Source: Scatomorpha stercorigallinarum
GTDB taxonomy: Bacteria; Bacillota; Clostridia; Oscillospirales; Oscillospiraceae
Direction: 5' to 3'
NCBI GenBank assembly: GCA_944387865.1
Contig: CALXGN010000004.1
Location: 94,659-158,658, forward strand
DNA length: 64,000 nucleotides
How positions within the stretch are numbered: position 1 is the first letter of the stretch; each line of letters starts with the position of its first letter. A program made the translations under genes and the position numbers. This document shows positions 41,649-49,551 of this stretch, piece by piece. Under the pieces are notes generated by a model. That model made no database searches. It was not told the origin of the DNA and saw only the letters and a program-made list of their open reading frames with translations.

Positions 41649-43019
41649 TCAGCCGGCGCCGCCGATGACAAAGCAGTCGCGCCCGCGCTGCTTGGCCTCG
41701 TAGAGCAGGCTGTCGGCGGCCTTGTAGACGTCCTCGAGCGGCATCGGGGCGGGGACGGGGAAGGCGCCCACGCTGCATGTCACGCGCCCGCCCGGCAGGC
41801 GGATGTGGTGCACGCGCTCCTGCAGCAGGCGCAGCGCTGCTTCCAGCTCCTCGCGGCTGACGGGGCGGTAGAGGAAGAGGGCGAATTCGTCGCCGCCCAT
41901 GCGCCCGGCGACGCCGCGGCTGAACACGTCGCGCAGTTCGTCCATCGTCTCGCTGAGGATGCGGTCGCCCTCCGGGTGGCCGTGCTCGTCGTTGACGGAC
42001 TTGAAGCTGTCCACGTCGAGCATGATGAAATATGCCGTGACCCCGTCCGCGGCCGGCTGCAGGCCGGCCATCAGGCGCTTGCAGGCCTGGAAGAAGGCGC
42101 GGCGCGTCATGGCGCCGGTGAGCGGGTCCGTGCGCGCTTCATAATTCATATAGGTGGCATAGCGGCGGTTGAAGATGAGGAAAATGATCACCAGGGTCAT
42201 CAGCGAGAGGATGCCGATGAGGAACTGCACCTGTAAATGCAGCAGGTCGGCGTAGTTGGCGTCGGAGAGCACGAGGCCGCTCTGCTCCAGGGCGAACTGC
42301 ATGCGGTTGACAAAATATATGCCCACCGCCGCGGCCATGCAGATGGTGGCGATGATGATGACGACCAGCGAGAGCGTGTGGTAGCGCTCGCTCTGGCCCA
42401 GGCTGCGGGCCTTGACGAAGCGCTCCTCGAACATCCGCCACTGGCGGCTGCGGTTGATGCGCCAGCAGACATAGACCACGGCCACGCAGGCAAGGGAAGA
42501 GGCGATGTTGTCCGCCCTGGTAAGGCTGCTCAGGCAGTTGAGGGGCGTGTAACCCGTCTCCGGGAAAAAGAGCCAGAGCGCGGAGTAGACGAAAAAGGAG
42601 TTGACAACGCTGCCGAAATAGGAGACCAGGCAGATCCATATGCCCGCGCGCTTCGGTTTCCGGGCGGCCGCATATAAGAGCCCCACCACGAGGCCGAAGA
42701 GCATACGCGCGCCCACGCTGAGCATGATGCTGCCGAAGGGGTAGCCGCTCAATGGCGAGAACAGGCGGTCGAAGGAGGAGACATAGCCCGCCCCGGCCTT
42801 CCACATGCTCGCCAGGCCGAAGGCCGCGCCCACGGCCGTGGACTCCGCCGGGCCCAGCAGCGCCCCCGCCAGCAGCACCGGCACATAGGCGAAGGTGATG
42901 GAGATGGGCTCCACGTGCACATAGCCGAGGAAGGAGAAGCTCATCAGCAGCTCCACCGCCAGCAGCACGCCGAGTATGTAGAAGCGTATATTCCGTTGTC
43001 CTTTCTTGATCTCGTCCAT
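41649..43019 (-). CDS. Membrane diguanylate cyclase (GGDEF)
   Basis: The 456-residue protein has an N-terminal region of about six helices resembling an ECF-type sensor fold (FLGYVHVEPISITFAYVPVL and GSIMLSVGARMLFGLVVGLL). A linker region contains two further helices, then a GGDEF domain with the intact GRMGGDEFALFLYR active site and DPLTGAMTRRAFF and LDVDSFKSVNDEHGHPEGD hallmarks. It should make cyclic di-GMP from GTP. No RxxD inhibitory site is seen five residues before GGDEF. The start at 43019 follows GAGG. The tRNA pair lies just upstream. Confidence 0.93.
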   Translation of the reverse strand: MDEIKKGQRNIRFYILGVLLAVELLMSFSFLGYVHVEPISITFAYVPVLLAGALLGPAESTAVGAAFGLASMWKAGAGYVSSFDRLFSPLSGYPFGSIMLSVGARMLFGLVVGLLYAAARKPKRAGIWICLVSYFGSVVNSFFVYSALWLFFPETGYTPLNCLSSLTRADNIASSLACVAVVYVCWRINRSRQWRMFEERFVKARSLGQSERYHTLSLVVIIIATICMAAAVGIYFVNRMQFALEQSGLVLSDANYADLLHLQVQFLIGILSLMTLVIIFLIFNRRYATYMNYEARTDPLTGAMTRRAFFQACKRLMAGLQPAADGVTAYFIMLDVDSFKSVNDEHGHPEGDRILSETMDELRDVFSRGVAGRMGGDEFALFLYRPVSREELEAALRLLQERVHHIRLPGGRVTCSVGAFPVPAPMPLEDVYKAADSLLYEAKQRGRDCFVIGGAG

Positions 43020-43070
43020 AAGCGCCTCACAGGATGCAGACGGAATTGGTAATATGTCTGATAAGGATAT

Positions 43071-43108
43071 AAACAAAAGCGCCAAAACGCAAAAGCATTT
43101 TGGCGCTT
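43071..43108 (-). terminator. Terminator of the tRNA operon
   Basis: AAGCGCCAAAA (43077-43087) pairs with TTTTGGCGCTT (43098-43108) around a 10-base loop. On the minus strand it is followed by TTGTTT. It ends transcription of the tRNA-Thr/tRNA-Tyr unit. Confidence 0.85.
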
Positions 43109-43192
43109 GGTGGGGGCGGGTGGATTCGAACCACCGTAGGCATTGCCAGCAGATTTACAGTCTGTCCCCTTTGGCCACTCGGGAACACCCCC
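43108..43192 (-). tRNA. tRNA-Tyr (anticodon GTA)
   Basis: An 85-base class II tRNA. Acceptor arms GGGGGTG and CGCCCCC pair with one G-T, the CCA end is encoded, the anticodon GTA is at 43156-43158 (minus strand), and there is a long variable arm (CTGGCAATGCCTAC). The T arm is GGTGGTTCGAATCCACC. It follows tRNA-Thr by 25 bases in one transcription unit. Confidence 0.97.
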
Positions 43193-43217
43193 ATATTTGA
43201 TTGGGCGGCTTGATCAG

Positions 43218-43293
43218 TGGAGCTGGTAGACGGACTCGAACCCCCGACCTGCTGATTACAAATCAGCTGCTCTACCGACTGAGCTATACCAGC
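43218..43293 (-). tRNA. tRNA-Thr (anticodon TGT)
   Basis: A 76-base tRNA with acceptor arms GCTGGTA and TACCAGC, D arm GCTCAGTCGGTAGAGC, anticodon TGT at 43258-43260 (minus strand), T arm GGGGGTTCGAGTCCG and encoded CCA. It is first in the unit with tRNA-Tyr, behind a consensus promoter. Confidence 0.97.
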
Positions 43294-43310
43294 ATGACAC
43301 CGGCTCGACT

Positions 43311-43339
43311 ATAATAGCAGACCGGGCAGGGTTTGTCAA
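43311..43339 (-). promoter_or_regulatory. Consensus promoter of the tRNA operon
   Basis: On the minus strand TTGACA (43339-43334) and TATTAT (43316-43311) are 17 bases apart. A G+C-rich discriminator follows, as expected for stable RNA genes. Confidence 0.9.
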
Positions 43340-43426
43340 TAAGAAATATGGGCCTTCGTAAAAAAGTTTTTTGCCGCGGCCAGACAAAATTTTCACGTGC
43401 TTCAGGCGAAAATTTATGCGCGGCTA

Positions 43427-43455
43427 TTGCATTGGAGCGGCGCATGGAGTAAAAT
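43427..43455 (+). promoter_or_regulatory. Likely promoter of gdhA
   Basis: TTGCAT (43427-43432) and TAAAAT (43450-43455) are separated by 17 bases, 60 bases before the start. An alternative A+T-rich stretch lies at 43480-43490. Confidence 0.65.
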
Positions 43456-43515
43456 GGAGGCAGGAATTGGGCAATGAGTACAATATAAAATTAACAATGT
43501 GGAGGGTTTTAGCAA

Positions 43516-44865
43516 ATGCTTACAAACGCTTATCTCAAGAGGGTGTACGAGACCGTGCTGGCGCGCAACCCGGGCGAGAGCGAGTTCCATCAGGCCGTGA
43601 TGGAGGTGCTGGAGAGCCTGGAGAGCGTGGTGGAGCAGCACCCGGAGTATGAGAAGAACGGCATCATGGAGCGCTTCGTGGAGCCGGAGCGTTTCATCCA
43701 GTTCTCCGTCCCCTGGGTGGACGACAAGGGCAAGGTGCAGGTGAACCGCGGCTTCCGCGTGCAGTTCAACAGCGCCATCGGCCCCTACAAGGGCGGGCTG
43801 CGCTTCCACCCCAGCGTGACGGCCTCGGTCATCAAGTTCCTCGGATTTGAGCAGGTGCTGAAAAACAGCCTCACCACCCTGCCCATGGGCGGCGGCAAGG
43901 GCGGCTCGGACTTCGACCCCAAGGGCAAGAGCGATGGCGAGGTCATGCGCTTCTGCCAGAGCTTCATGACGGAGCTGTATAAGCACATCGGCCAGTTCAC
44001 GGACGTGCCTGCGGGCGACATCGGCGTCGGCGCGCGGGAGATAGGCTATATGTTCGGCCAGTACAAGCGCATCACGGGCACCTTCCAGGGCGGCGTGCTC
44101 ACCGGCAAGGGCATCCCCTTCGGCGGCAGCCTGGCGAGGACGCAGGCCACGGGCTACGGGCTGTGCTACTTCGCGGAGGAGGCCCTCAGGTGCATGAAGG
44201 GCGATAGCTTCGCCGGGAAGACGGTCGTGGTCTCCGGCAGCGGCAACGTTGCGACGTACGCGGCGGAGAAGGCGACACAGCTTGGCGGCAAGGTGGTCGC
44301 CATGTGCGACTCCAACGGCTATATCTACGACGCTAACGGCGTTGACCTGAAGAAGATCATCGACATCAAGCAGAAGCGCCGCGCGCGCATCAAGGTCTAT
44401 GCCGACGAAGTGCCCGGCAGCGAGTACCACGAGGGCTGCCACGGCATCTGGAACGTGAAGTGCGACATCGCCCTGCCCTGCGCCACGCAGAACGAGATGG
44501 ACCTCGAGGGCGCAAAGGCCCTCATCGCCAACGGCTGCATGGGCGTTTTCGAGGGCGCGAACATGCCGCTCACGCCGGAGGCCATCGCGGCCGTGCAGGA
44601 GGCGGGGCTGCTCTACAGCCCGGGCAAGGCGTCGAACGCCGGCGGCGTCGCCACCAGCGGCCTGGAGATGACGCAAAACTCCATGCGCCTCTCCTGGAGC
44701 TTCGAGGAAGTGGACCAGCGCCTGCAGGGCATCATGAAGAACATCTTCCACGCGGCCTACGACGCTTCCGTCGAGGTCGGCAAGCCCGGCGACCTGATGG
44801 TCGGCGCGAACGTGGCCGGCTTCCTGAAAGTCGCCAGCGCCATGCTCGCACAGGGCGTCTGCTAA
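43516..44865 (+). CDS. gdhA: NADP-specific glutamate dehydrogenase
   Basis: The 449-residue hexameric enzyme makes glutamate from 2-oxoglutarate and ammonia with NADPH. Motifs: PYKGGLRFHPS (Lys92), FLGFEQVLKNSL, the catalytic PMGGGKGGSDFDPKGKS (Lys128), and the nucleotide-binding VVSGSGNVATYAAEK. Length and the N-terminal helical segment are those of the short bacterial biosynthetic type. GGAGGG lies 12 bases before the ATG. It is monocistronic, with a terminator just after the stop. It also provides ammonia assimilation context for the NAD synthase later in the window. Confidence 0.97.
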   Translation: MLTNAYLKRVYETVLARNPGESEFHQAVMEVLESLESVVEQHPEYEKNGIMERFVEPERFIQFSVPWVDDKGKVQVNRGFRVQFNSAIGPYKGGLRFHPSVTASVIKFLGFEQVLKNSLTTLPMGGGKGGSDFDPKGKSDGEVMRFCQSFMTELYKHIGQFTDVPAGDIGVGAREIGYMFGQYKRITGTFQGGVLTGKGIPFGGSLARTQATGYGLCYFAEEALRCMKGDSFAGKTVVVSGSGNVATYAAEKATQLGGKVVAMCDSNGYIYDANGVDLKKIIDIKQKRRARIKVYADEVPGSEYHEGCHGIWNVKCDIALPCATQNEMDLEGAKALIANGCMGVFEGANMPLTPEAIAAVQEAGLLYSPGKASNAGGVATSGLEMTQNSMRLSWSFEEVDQRLQGIMKNIFHAAYDASVEVGKPGDLMVGANVAGFLKVASAMLAQGVC

Positions 44866-44875
44866 ACAAAAAAGG

Positions 44876-44906
44876 CAAAAAGCCCGGCAACAGCCGGGCT
44901 TTTTTG
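44876..44906 (+). terminator. gdhA terminator
   Basis: AGCCCGGC, an AACA loop and GCCGGGCT are followed by TTTTT, with an A-run on the 5' side. Confidence 0.93.
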
Positions 44907-44937
44907 CGCATTTATTCGCCCAAAGCGGCGAAAAGCC

Positions 44938-44965
44938 TTGCAAAACGCGGAGGATAGGGTATAAT
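44938..44965 (+). promoter_or_regulatory. Promoter of the ECF-coaX-FNT operon
   Basis: TTGCAA (44938-44943) and TATAAT (44960-44965) are separated by 16 bases, 55 bases before the first start codon. Confidence 0.82.
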
Positions 44966-45019
44966 CGGTCATGCGCTATATCCGCCGGGAGCGGAACAGC
45001 AGCAGGAGGTAATTTAATA

Positions 45020-45703
45020 ATGTCAAACAGCACAGAGAAGACGAAAAGGCTCGTGGGCCTGTCCATCTTCACCGCGCTGGTGGTCGTGCTGCAGCTCGTG
45101 GCCACCTTCGTGAAGATAGGGGCCTTCCCCGTGACGCTGACGCTGGTGCCCATCGTGGTGGGCGCGGCGATCTACGGGACGAAGGCCGGGGCCTGGCTGG
45201 GCGCGGTGTTCGGCGCGGTGGTGGCCATTGCCTGCGCCACCGGCGCGGACCCCAGCGGCTCCATACTTTGGAACCTTGACCCGCTCGTGACGGCGCTCCT
45301 TTGCCTGGTGAAGGGCGCGGCCGCCGGCTGGGCGGCGGGGGCAATCTACAACCTCGTCGCCAGGAGCGGCGCGGCGGACCGGCAGAGCGCGCTGGTGCTG
45401 CGCTCCGAGCGCGCCGCCGAGCGCTCCGCGAAGCGCTCCAACGTGGGCGTCGCCTGCGCGGCGGTGGCCAGCCCCGTGGTAAATACGGGCATCTTCTGCG
45501 CGGGGCTTTATTTCTTCTTCAACGATACTTTCAACGAGTGGATGTCCGCCTGGGCGGCGGACAGCGGCAACGCCGCCAACCCGCTGCTCTATGTTTTCCT
45601 CGGGCTGGCGGGCGTGAATTTCGTCATCGAGCTCGCCCTCAACCTTGTCCTCTCGCCGGTGATAAGCCGCGTCATCTACGCGCGGCGCAGGGGGGTCATC
45701 TGA
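45020..45703 (+). CDS. ECF transporter S component, probably pantothenate
   Basis: The 227-residue membrane protein has about six helices. Hallmarks of ECF S components are KRLVGLSIFTALVVVLQLVA, FPVTLTLVPIVVGAAIYG and LGAVFGAVVAIACATGADPSG. It captures a vitamin for the shared energising module, which is not encoded nearby. Its stop lies one base before the coaX start, and pantothenate kinase is the next gene, so pantothenate is the best guess for its substrate (PanT-like, inference). A basic loop in the middle (about residues 125-148, with RSERAAERSAKRS) is unusually long. Confidence 0.85.
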   Translation: MSNSTEKTKRLVGLSIFTALVVVLQLVATFVKIGAFPVTLTLVPIVVGAAIYGTKAGAWLGAVFGAVVAIACATGADPSGSILWNLDPLVTALLCLVKGAAAGWAAGAIYNLVARSGAADRQSALVLRSERAAERSAKRSNVGVACAAVASPVVNTGIFCAGLYFFFNDTFNEWMSAWAADSGNAANPLLYVFLGLAGVNFVIELALNLVLSPVISRVIYARRRGVI

Positions 45704-45704
45704 T

Positions 45705-46484
45705 ATGCTGCTCGCGCTGAACGCCGGCACGGCGGAGATCCACCTGGGCTGCCTGGAGCGGGGGGAGGTGCTCTGCGCCGCCTCGCTGGAGACGCGCGCG
45801 ACGCGCACGGCGGACGAATACGCCGTGCTGCTGGAGCGGATGCTGGCCCTGCACGGGGTGGACGCCGGCGGCTTCGAGGGCGCGGCGCTGGCCAGCGTGG
45901 TGCCGCCGCTGACGGCTACGCTCGCCGCCGCCGCGGAGCTCGTCACGGGCTGCCGGGCGCTGGTCGTGGGCGCGGGCGTGAAAACGGGGCTCAATATCGG
46001 CATCGACGACCCCTCACAGCTGGGGGCGGACCTGGTGGCCGCCGCCGTGGGCGCGCTGGAGCGCCACGCCCCGCCCGCCATCGTGGTGGACGTGGGCACG
46101 GCCACCACCTTCAGCGTCCTCAGCGCGGACGGGCGGCTGCTGGGCGGCTGCATCATGCCGGGGCCCGTGCTGGCGGCGGACGCGCTGAGCGCCGCGGCCT
46201 CGCTGCTGCCGCGCGTGCCCTTCGAGGCGCCGCGCAAATGCGTTGGCACCAACACGGCGGACTGCATGCGCTCCGGCGCCGTGTTCGGCGCGGCGGCGGC
46301 CATCGACGGCATGGTGTCGCGCATCGAGCGGGAGCTGGGCGTGCGCGCCGCGCTCATCGCCACCGGCGCGCACGCGGCCAGGGTGATACCGCACTGCGAG
46401 CGGGCGTTCGAGCTGGACGGGCACGCCGCGCTGCGCGGCCTGGCGCTCATCTGGGAGAGAAACCGCCGCCAGCGGCGGCAGTAA
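45705..46484 (+). CDS. coaX: Type III pantothenate kinase-like protein
   Basis: This 259-residue protein belongs to the CoaX family, which phosphorylates pantothenate in the first step of coenzyme A synthesis. The signatures KTGLNIGIDDPSQLGADLVA and VVDVGTATTFSVL are typical. The N-terminal phosphate loop, normally D-x-G-N-T, reads LNAGTAEIHLG here, so the otherwise conserved Asp is Asn6. This could reduce activity or reflect a variant clade. It is in one operon with an ECF S component, one base after it. The next gene encodes an FNT channel. Confidence 0.87.
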   Translation: MLLALNAGTAEIHLGCLERGEVLCAASLETRATRTADEYAVLLERMLALHGVDAGGFEGAALASVVPPLTATLAAAAELVTGCRALVVGAGVKTGLNIGIDDPSQLGADLVAAAVGALERHAPPAIVVDVGTATTFSVLSADGRLLGGCIMPGPVLAADALSAAASLLPRVPFEAPRKCVGTNTADCMRSGAVFGAAAAIDGMVSRIERELGVRAALIATGAHAARVIPHCERAFELDGHAALRGLALIWERNRRQRRQ

Positions 46485-46498
46485 CGTGGGAGGTACAT

Positions 46499-47116
46499 AT
46501 GAAAGCAGTGAGGACCTTCGCATACGGCGTCATGGCGGGCTTTTTCGTCTCCATCGGCGGGACGGCCTTCCTCTCCATCGAAAACCGCGTGGTGGCCGCG
46601 CTGTTCTTCACCACCGGGCTCTTCGCCATCAGCAACTACGGCTTCAACCTGTTCACCGGCAAGGTCTGCTACCTGCTGGACAACGGGCCCAGGTATCTCT
46701 GGGACCTGGCGCTCATCTGGCTGGGCAACCTGGGCGGCACGCTCATCGCCACCGCCCTGCTGGGGCTGACGCGCGTACACCCCGCCCTGGCGGAGACCGC
46801 CGCGCCGCTGGTGGCCGCCAAGCTGGGCGACGGGCTGCTGAGCGTTTTCGTCCTCTCGGTATTCTGCAACGTGCTCATCTTCATCGCCGTGGACGGCTAC
46901 CGCATCATCCCGGACGCGCTGGGCAAGTACCTGGCGCTGTTCCTGGGCGTGGCCGTGTTTGCCATCAGCGGCTTTGAGCACTGCGTGGCGAATATGTACT
47001 TCATCTCCCTCACCGGCAGCTGGAGCGCCGACGCCGTCCTCTTCATCATCGTCAACACGGTGGGCAACTCGCTCGGCGGCCTGCTCGTGCCGGCAGTGAA
47101 GAAGATATTCAAATGA
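46499..47116 (+). CDS. Formate/nitrite transporter (FNT) family channel
   Basis: The 205-residue membrane protein has six helices and the FNT signatures: a FFVSIGGTAFLSI first half, NYGFNLFTGKVCYLL, LIWLGNLGGTLIA and the family motif GFEHCVANMYFIS. FNT channels pass small monovalent anions such as formate, nitrite or hydrosulfide. Length is slightly short. The start is at 46499, six bases after GGGAGG; the longer frame overlaps coaX. It ends the operon, and repeats follow. Confidence 0.92.
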   Translation: MKAVRTFAYGVMAGFFVSIGGTAFLSIENRVVAALFFTTGLFAISNYGFNLFTGKVCYLLDNGPRYLWDLALIWLGNLGGTLIATALLGLTRVHPALAETAAPLVAAKLGDGLLSVFVLSVFCNVLIFIAVDGYRIIPDALGKYLALFLGVAVFAISGFEHCVANMYFISLTGSWSADAVLFIIVNTVGNSLGGLLVPAVKKIFK

Positions 47117-47225
47117 CCGGCCAATGGCCGGGCGGGGAGCAGGGACTTAACGTCCCTGCAAGACCCAGGTGCCACCCCATTTCTTTGGTCTTGCCCAAAG
47201 AAACGGGTGTGGCGCCCCAAAGAAA
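47117..47225. repeat. Family C fragments after the FNT gene
   Basis: The motif TTTGGTCTTGCCCAAAGAAACGGG matches the one near 540 in opposite orientation. A CGTCCCTGCAAGACC block recurs near 47578. No gene is seen. Confidence 0.6.
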
Positions 47226-47256
47226 AACGCTCTGGTGCAAAACCAGAGCGTTTTTT
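47226..47256 (+). terminator. Terminator after the FNT gene
   Basis: AACGCTCTGG and CCAGAGCGTT form a 10-bp stem with a seven-base loop followed by a run of Ts. Confidence 0.88.
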
Positions 47257-47278
47257 GCGTGTTTTTACAGCTTTTCAG

Positions 47279-47585
47279 TTGTCAAAAGTGGTCATCCCGA
47301 AGGGTGAATGAGTTTATTGCATCGCCGACCGTGCGTTGCTTCGCTTCGCTCGCGGCACTAACGATCATCATCCCGGTAGCGGCGCGAGCGAAGCGAAGCC
47401 AACCGCGGCCGACGTTGAGCAAGGCTATCCGACGACGGGACGACCACCTGAAAGTCAGTCACCACCCGAACTAACGGGCAGATTTTACCTCCCGACAAGC
47501 ACCAAAGCGGTTTTCTCTTTGGAGTCTGAGGGGTTTCTTTTTGACAAGACAAAAAGAAACCTCTCAGTATTGGGTCGCAGGGACG
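47279..47585. repeat. Repeat family B, copy 2
   Basis: No gene is seen. Elements in order: GTGGTCATCCCG, CTTCGCTTCGCTCGCG facing CGCGAGCGAAGCGAAG, GACCACCTGAAAGTCAGTCA, ACGGGCAGATTTTACCT, AAAGCGGTTTTCTCTTTGGAG, and GGTTTCTTTTTGACAAGAC. The same order, inverted, occurs at 165-400 and in direct orientation at 48966-49190. Confidence 0.75.
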
Positions 47586-48548
47586 TTAAGTCCCTGCATC
47601 CCCGTCGCGGCGTTTCTTTTTGCCCTCATGGCGGAGGAAGGACAGCGCCGCCGTGAGGCTGCCGGAGCAGCCTTTTTTGATGATGCGCCCGAGCACGATC
47701 TCGTCCAGCATCCCGCCGATGAAGGGGGCGATGGGCAGCAGCTCGGCGGGGTCGCCGCCGCGGTCGAGATATGCGCGCGCGATGCGCCCCAGCTCGTCGT
47801 TGTCTATGAACGGTGCGATGGGCGCGAGCTCGCCGGGCTCGCCGCCGCCGTCGATATACTTGCCGGCCAGGCGGCCCAGCTCCGACTCGTCCATGAACGG
47901 GGCCAGCGCGGCCAGGTCGCCGGGCACGCCGCCGCCCTCCATCAGCGCCTCCGCCGCCCGGCCAAGGTCGCTTTCGTCCAGGAATGGCGCCAGCGCCGGC
48001 AGGGAGTCGGGCGCGCCGCCCAGCTCCAGCGCGCGGCTGACGGCCCGGCCAAGGTCGCTTTCATCCAGGAAGGGCGCCAGCGGCACCAGTTCCTCCAGCT
48101 CGCAGCCGTCCTCGATGGCGGCAAGCACCAGCCGGGAGATGTCCGCGTCGTCCAGGAAGGGCGCCAGCGGCACCAGCTCTTCCAGGCTGATGCGCCCGCC
48201 GCGCTGCTCGGCCTCGTCCTTCGTGCGCTCAAAGTTGCGCTTGGCCTCCGCCGGCGGCAGCAGCGGCGCCACCTCGGCCAGCTCGTGTACGGTGAGCGGC
48301 GCTTCGCTCTCGGCCATCGCGCGCTCTACCACACGCGCTTCGTCCGAGCCCAGCAGCTCGTCCACGCTGACGCCGAGAATGGCGGCCAGCTGGGGCAGCT
48401 TGGCGATGTCGGGCATCGTCTGGCCCCGCTCCCAGTTGCTGACGGCCTGGAAGCTGATGCCCATGGCGTCAGCCAGGCCCATCTGCGTGAGCCCCGCGTC
48501 TTTGCGCAGCCGCGCGATGGTGCGGCCGATCTTTGACATGTCGAACAT
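47586..48548 (-). CDS. XRE-family regulator with six exact 29-residue APF repeats
   Basis: The 320-residue protein begins with an HTH_3 domain (MFDMSKIGRTIARLRKDAGL then FQAVSNWERGQTMPDI; 1-65). From about 118 come repeats in which APF recurs at 129, 158, 187, 216, 245 and 274, exactly every 29 residues. Each has the form L-x-P-L-A-P-F-L-D-E-x-D-L-G-R followed by a helix and Gly-Gly. They probably stack as helical hairpins in a solenoid that binds a ligand or partner. The end is basic (KKKRRDGDAGT). The start at 48548 follows AAGGGGAG and a promoter. Confidence 0.88.
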   Translation of the reverse strand: MFDMSKIGRTIARLRKDAGLTQMGLADAMGISFQAVSNWERGQTMPDIAKLPQLAAILGVSVDELLGSDEARVVERAMAESEAPLTVHELAEVAPLLPPAEAKRNFERTKDEAEQRGGRISLEELVPLAPFLDDADISRLVLAAIEDGCELEELVPLAPFLDESDLGRAVSRALELGGAPDSLPALAPFLDESDLGRAAEALMEGGGVPGDLAALAPFMDESELGRLAGKYIDGGGEPGELAPIAPFIDNDELGRIARAYLDRGGDPAELLPIAPFIGGMLDEIVLGRIIKKGCSGSLTAALSFLRHEGKKKRRDGDAGT

Positions 48549-48572
48549 ATTATCGTACTCCCCTTTGCTGTC

Positions 48573-48601
48573 ATTATAGCTCAGCTCCTTCCGGCTTACA
48601 A
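48573..48601 (-). promoter_or_regulatory. Sigma-A promoter of the APF-repeat regulator
   Basis: On the minus strand TTGTAA (48601-48596) and TATAAT (48578-48573) are separated by 17 bases, 24 bases before the start codon. Confidence 0.85.
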
Positions 48602-48659
48602 GCACAGTGTAACGCCCGCGGCGGGCAAATGACAGCAAGCGGCGGTTGAATCGGGCATA

Positions 48660-49150
48660 TTCAACTGCCGCTTGACCAGGCTGCGCCTGGAGGCGGTTGC
48701 CTGCGGCCCGGTCTACGGGGAAGTTTGCAGATACTTATAACAGAAAACCCGCGAGGCTCTCGCCTCGCGGGTTTTGTTCTACGCTACGTAAAAGCCTCCC
48801 CTGCCGTGCAGGGGAGGTGGCCACACTTTAGTGCGGCCGGAGGGGTGCCGGAAGTCTGCGGTTCTTTGGTAAGATGCGCAAACCTCCAACACCCCTCCGT
48901 CGCCTGCTCCGCAGGCGCCACCTCCCCTGCGCGGCAGGGGAGGCTTTGAGTTTCTGCTTACTCAGCGGCGCGAGCGTAAGCGAAGCCAACCGCGGCCGGC
49001 GATGGGCAAAGTCATCCGACTACGGGATGACCACCTGAAAGTCAGTCACGACCCGAACTGACGGGCAGATTTTACCTGCCGACCCGCACCAAAGCGGTTT
49101 TCTCTTTGGAGTCTGAGGGGTTTCTTTTTGACAAGACAAAAAGAAACCCC
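48660..49150. repeat. Repeat island: family A copy 5 and family B copy 3
   Basis: No gene is seen in this nearly 500-base stretch. Family A composite: flank 48712-48740, hairpin CCGCGAGGC/GCCTCGCGG at 48745-48770, then the nested palindrome at 48793-48944. Family B follows at 48966-49150 and runs to the end of the TfoX-like gene. The two families are thus directly adjacent. Confidence 0.82.
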
Positions 49151-49486
49151 TCAGTATTGGGCCGCAGGGGCTTTCGTCCCTGCATCCCCCGCCTGCGCGC
49201 GGAGGCGCGCCGTATCCTGCACGGCGCGGGGCAGCCATTCCGCCGAGGCGTAGTCGAGGGGGACGACGTATTCCTGTATCCTGTCGCCGGGGGCCGGGCG
49301 GCGGATGTCCGGCGGGATGTAGTCCAGCCCCGCCTCGCGCAGGGAGAGCGCGCCGCCGCTTATCCAGCCGACGGCCTGCCCGTCGCAGTAGAGGCAGTAG
49401 CAGCCGAACATCTTTTTCGCGCGCACGTCAAGGCCGCGCAGGGCGTCGAGCCAGGTGCGGACCTCGCCGCTCATGTTGTCTGCCAT
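49151..49486 (-). CDS. TfoX N-terminal domain protein
   Basis: The 111-residue protein has the TfoX/Sxy N-terminal fold: VRTWLDALRGLDVRAKKMFGCYCLYCDGQAVGWI and later RRPAPGDRIQEYVVPLDYAS. TfoX is a competence regulator in Gammaproteobacteria; isolated N-terminal domains in Firmicutes have no settled role. The start at 49486 follows GGAGGT. The C-terminal residues (TARLRAQAGDAGTKAPAAQY) overlap the end of a repeat block, and the stop lies inside it, so the tail may derive from the repeat. Confidence 0.85.
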   Translation of the reverse strand: MADNMSGEVRTWLDALRGLDVRAKKMFGCYCLYCDGQAVGWISGGALSLREAGLDYIPPDIRRPAPGDRIQEYVVPLDYASAEWLPRAVQDTARLRAQAGDAGTKAPAAQY

Positions 49487-49515
49487 GTGTACCTCCTTCC
49501 CGGCCATGCCGGTAT

Positions 49516-49544
49516 AAGCAAAAGCCCCCTCCGGGGAGGGGGCT
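49516..49544 (-). terminator. Terminator of the hibernation factor gene
   Basis: On the minus strand AGCCCCCTCC pairs with GGAGGGGGCT followed by TTTGC. It lies 8 bases after the stop codon at 49552. Confidence 0.85.
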
Positions 49545-49551
49545 GGATATG

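Noticed and set aside
43006..43200. Small plus-strand frame over tRNA-Tyr
   Set aside because: It is the reverse of the tRNA and the beginning of the GGDEF gene.
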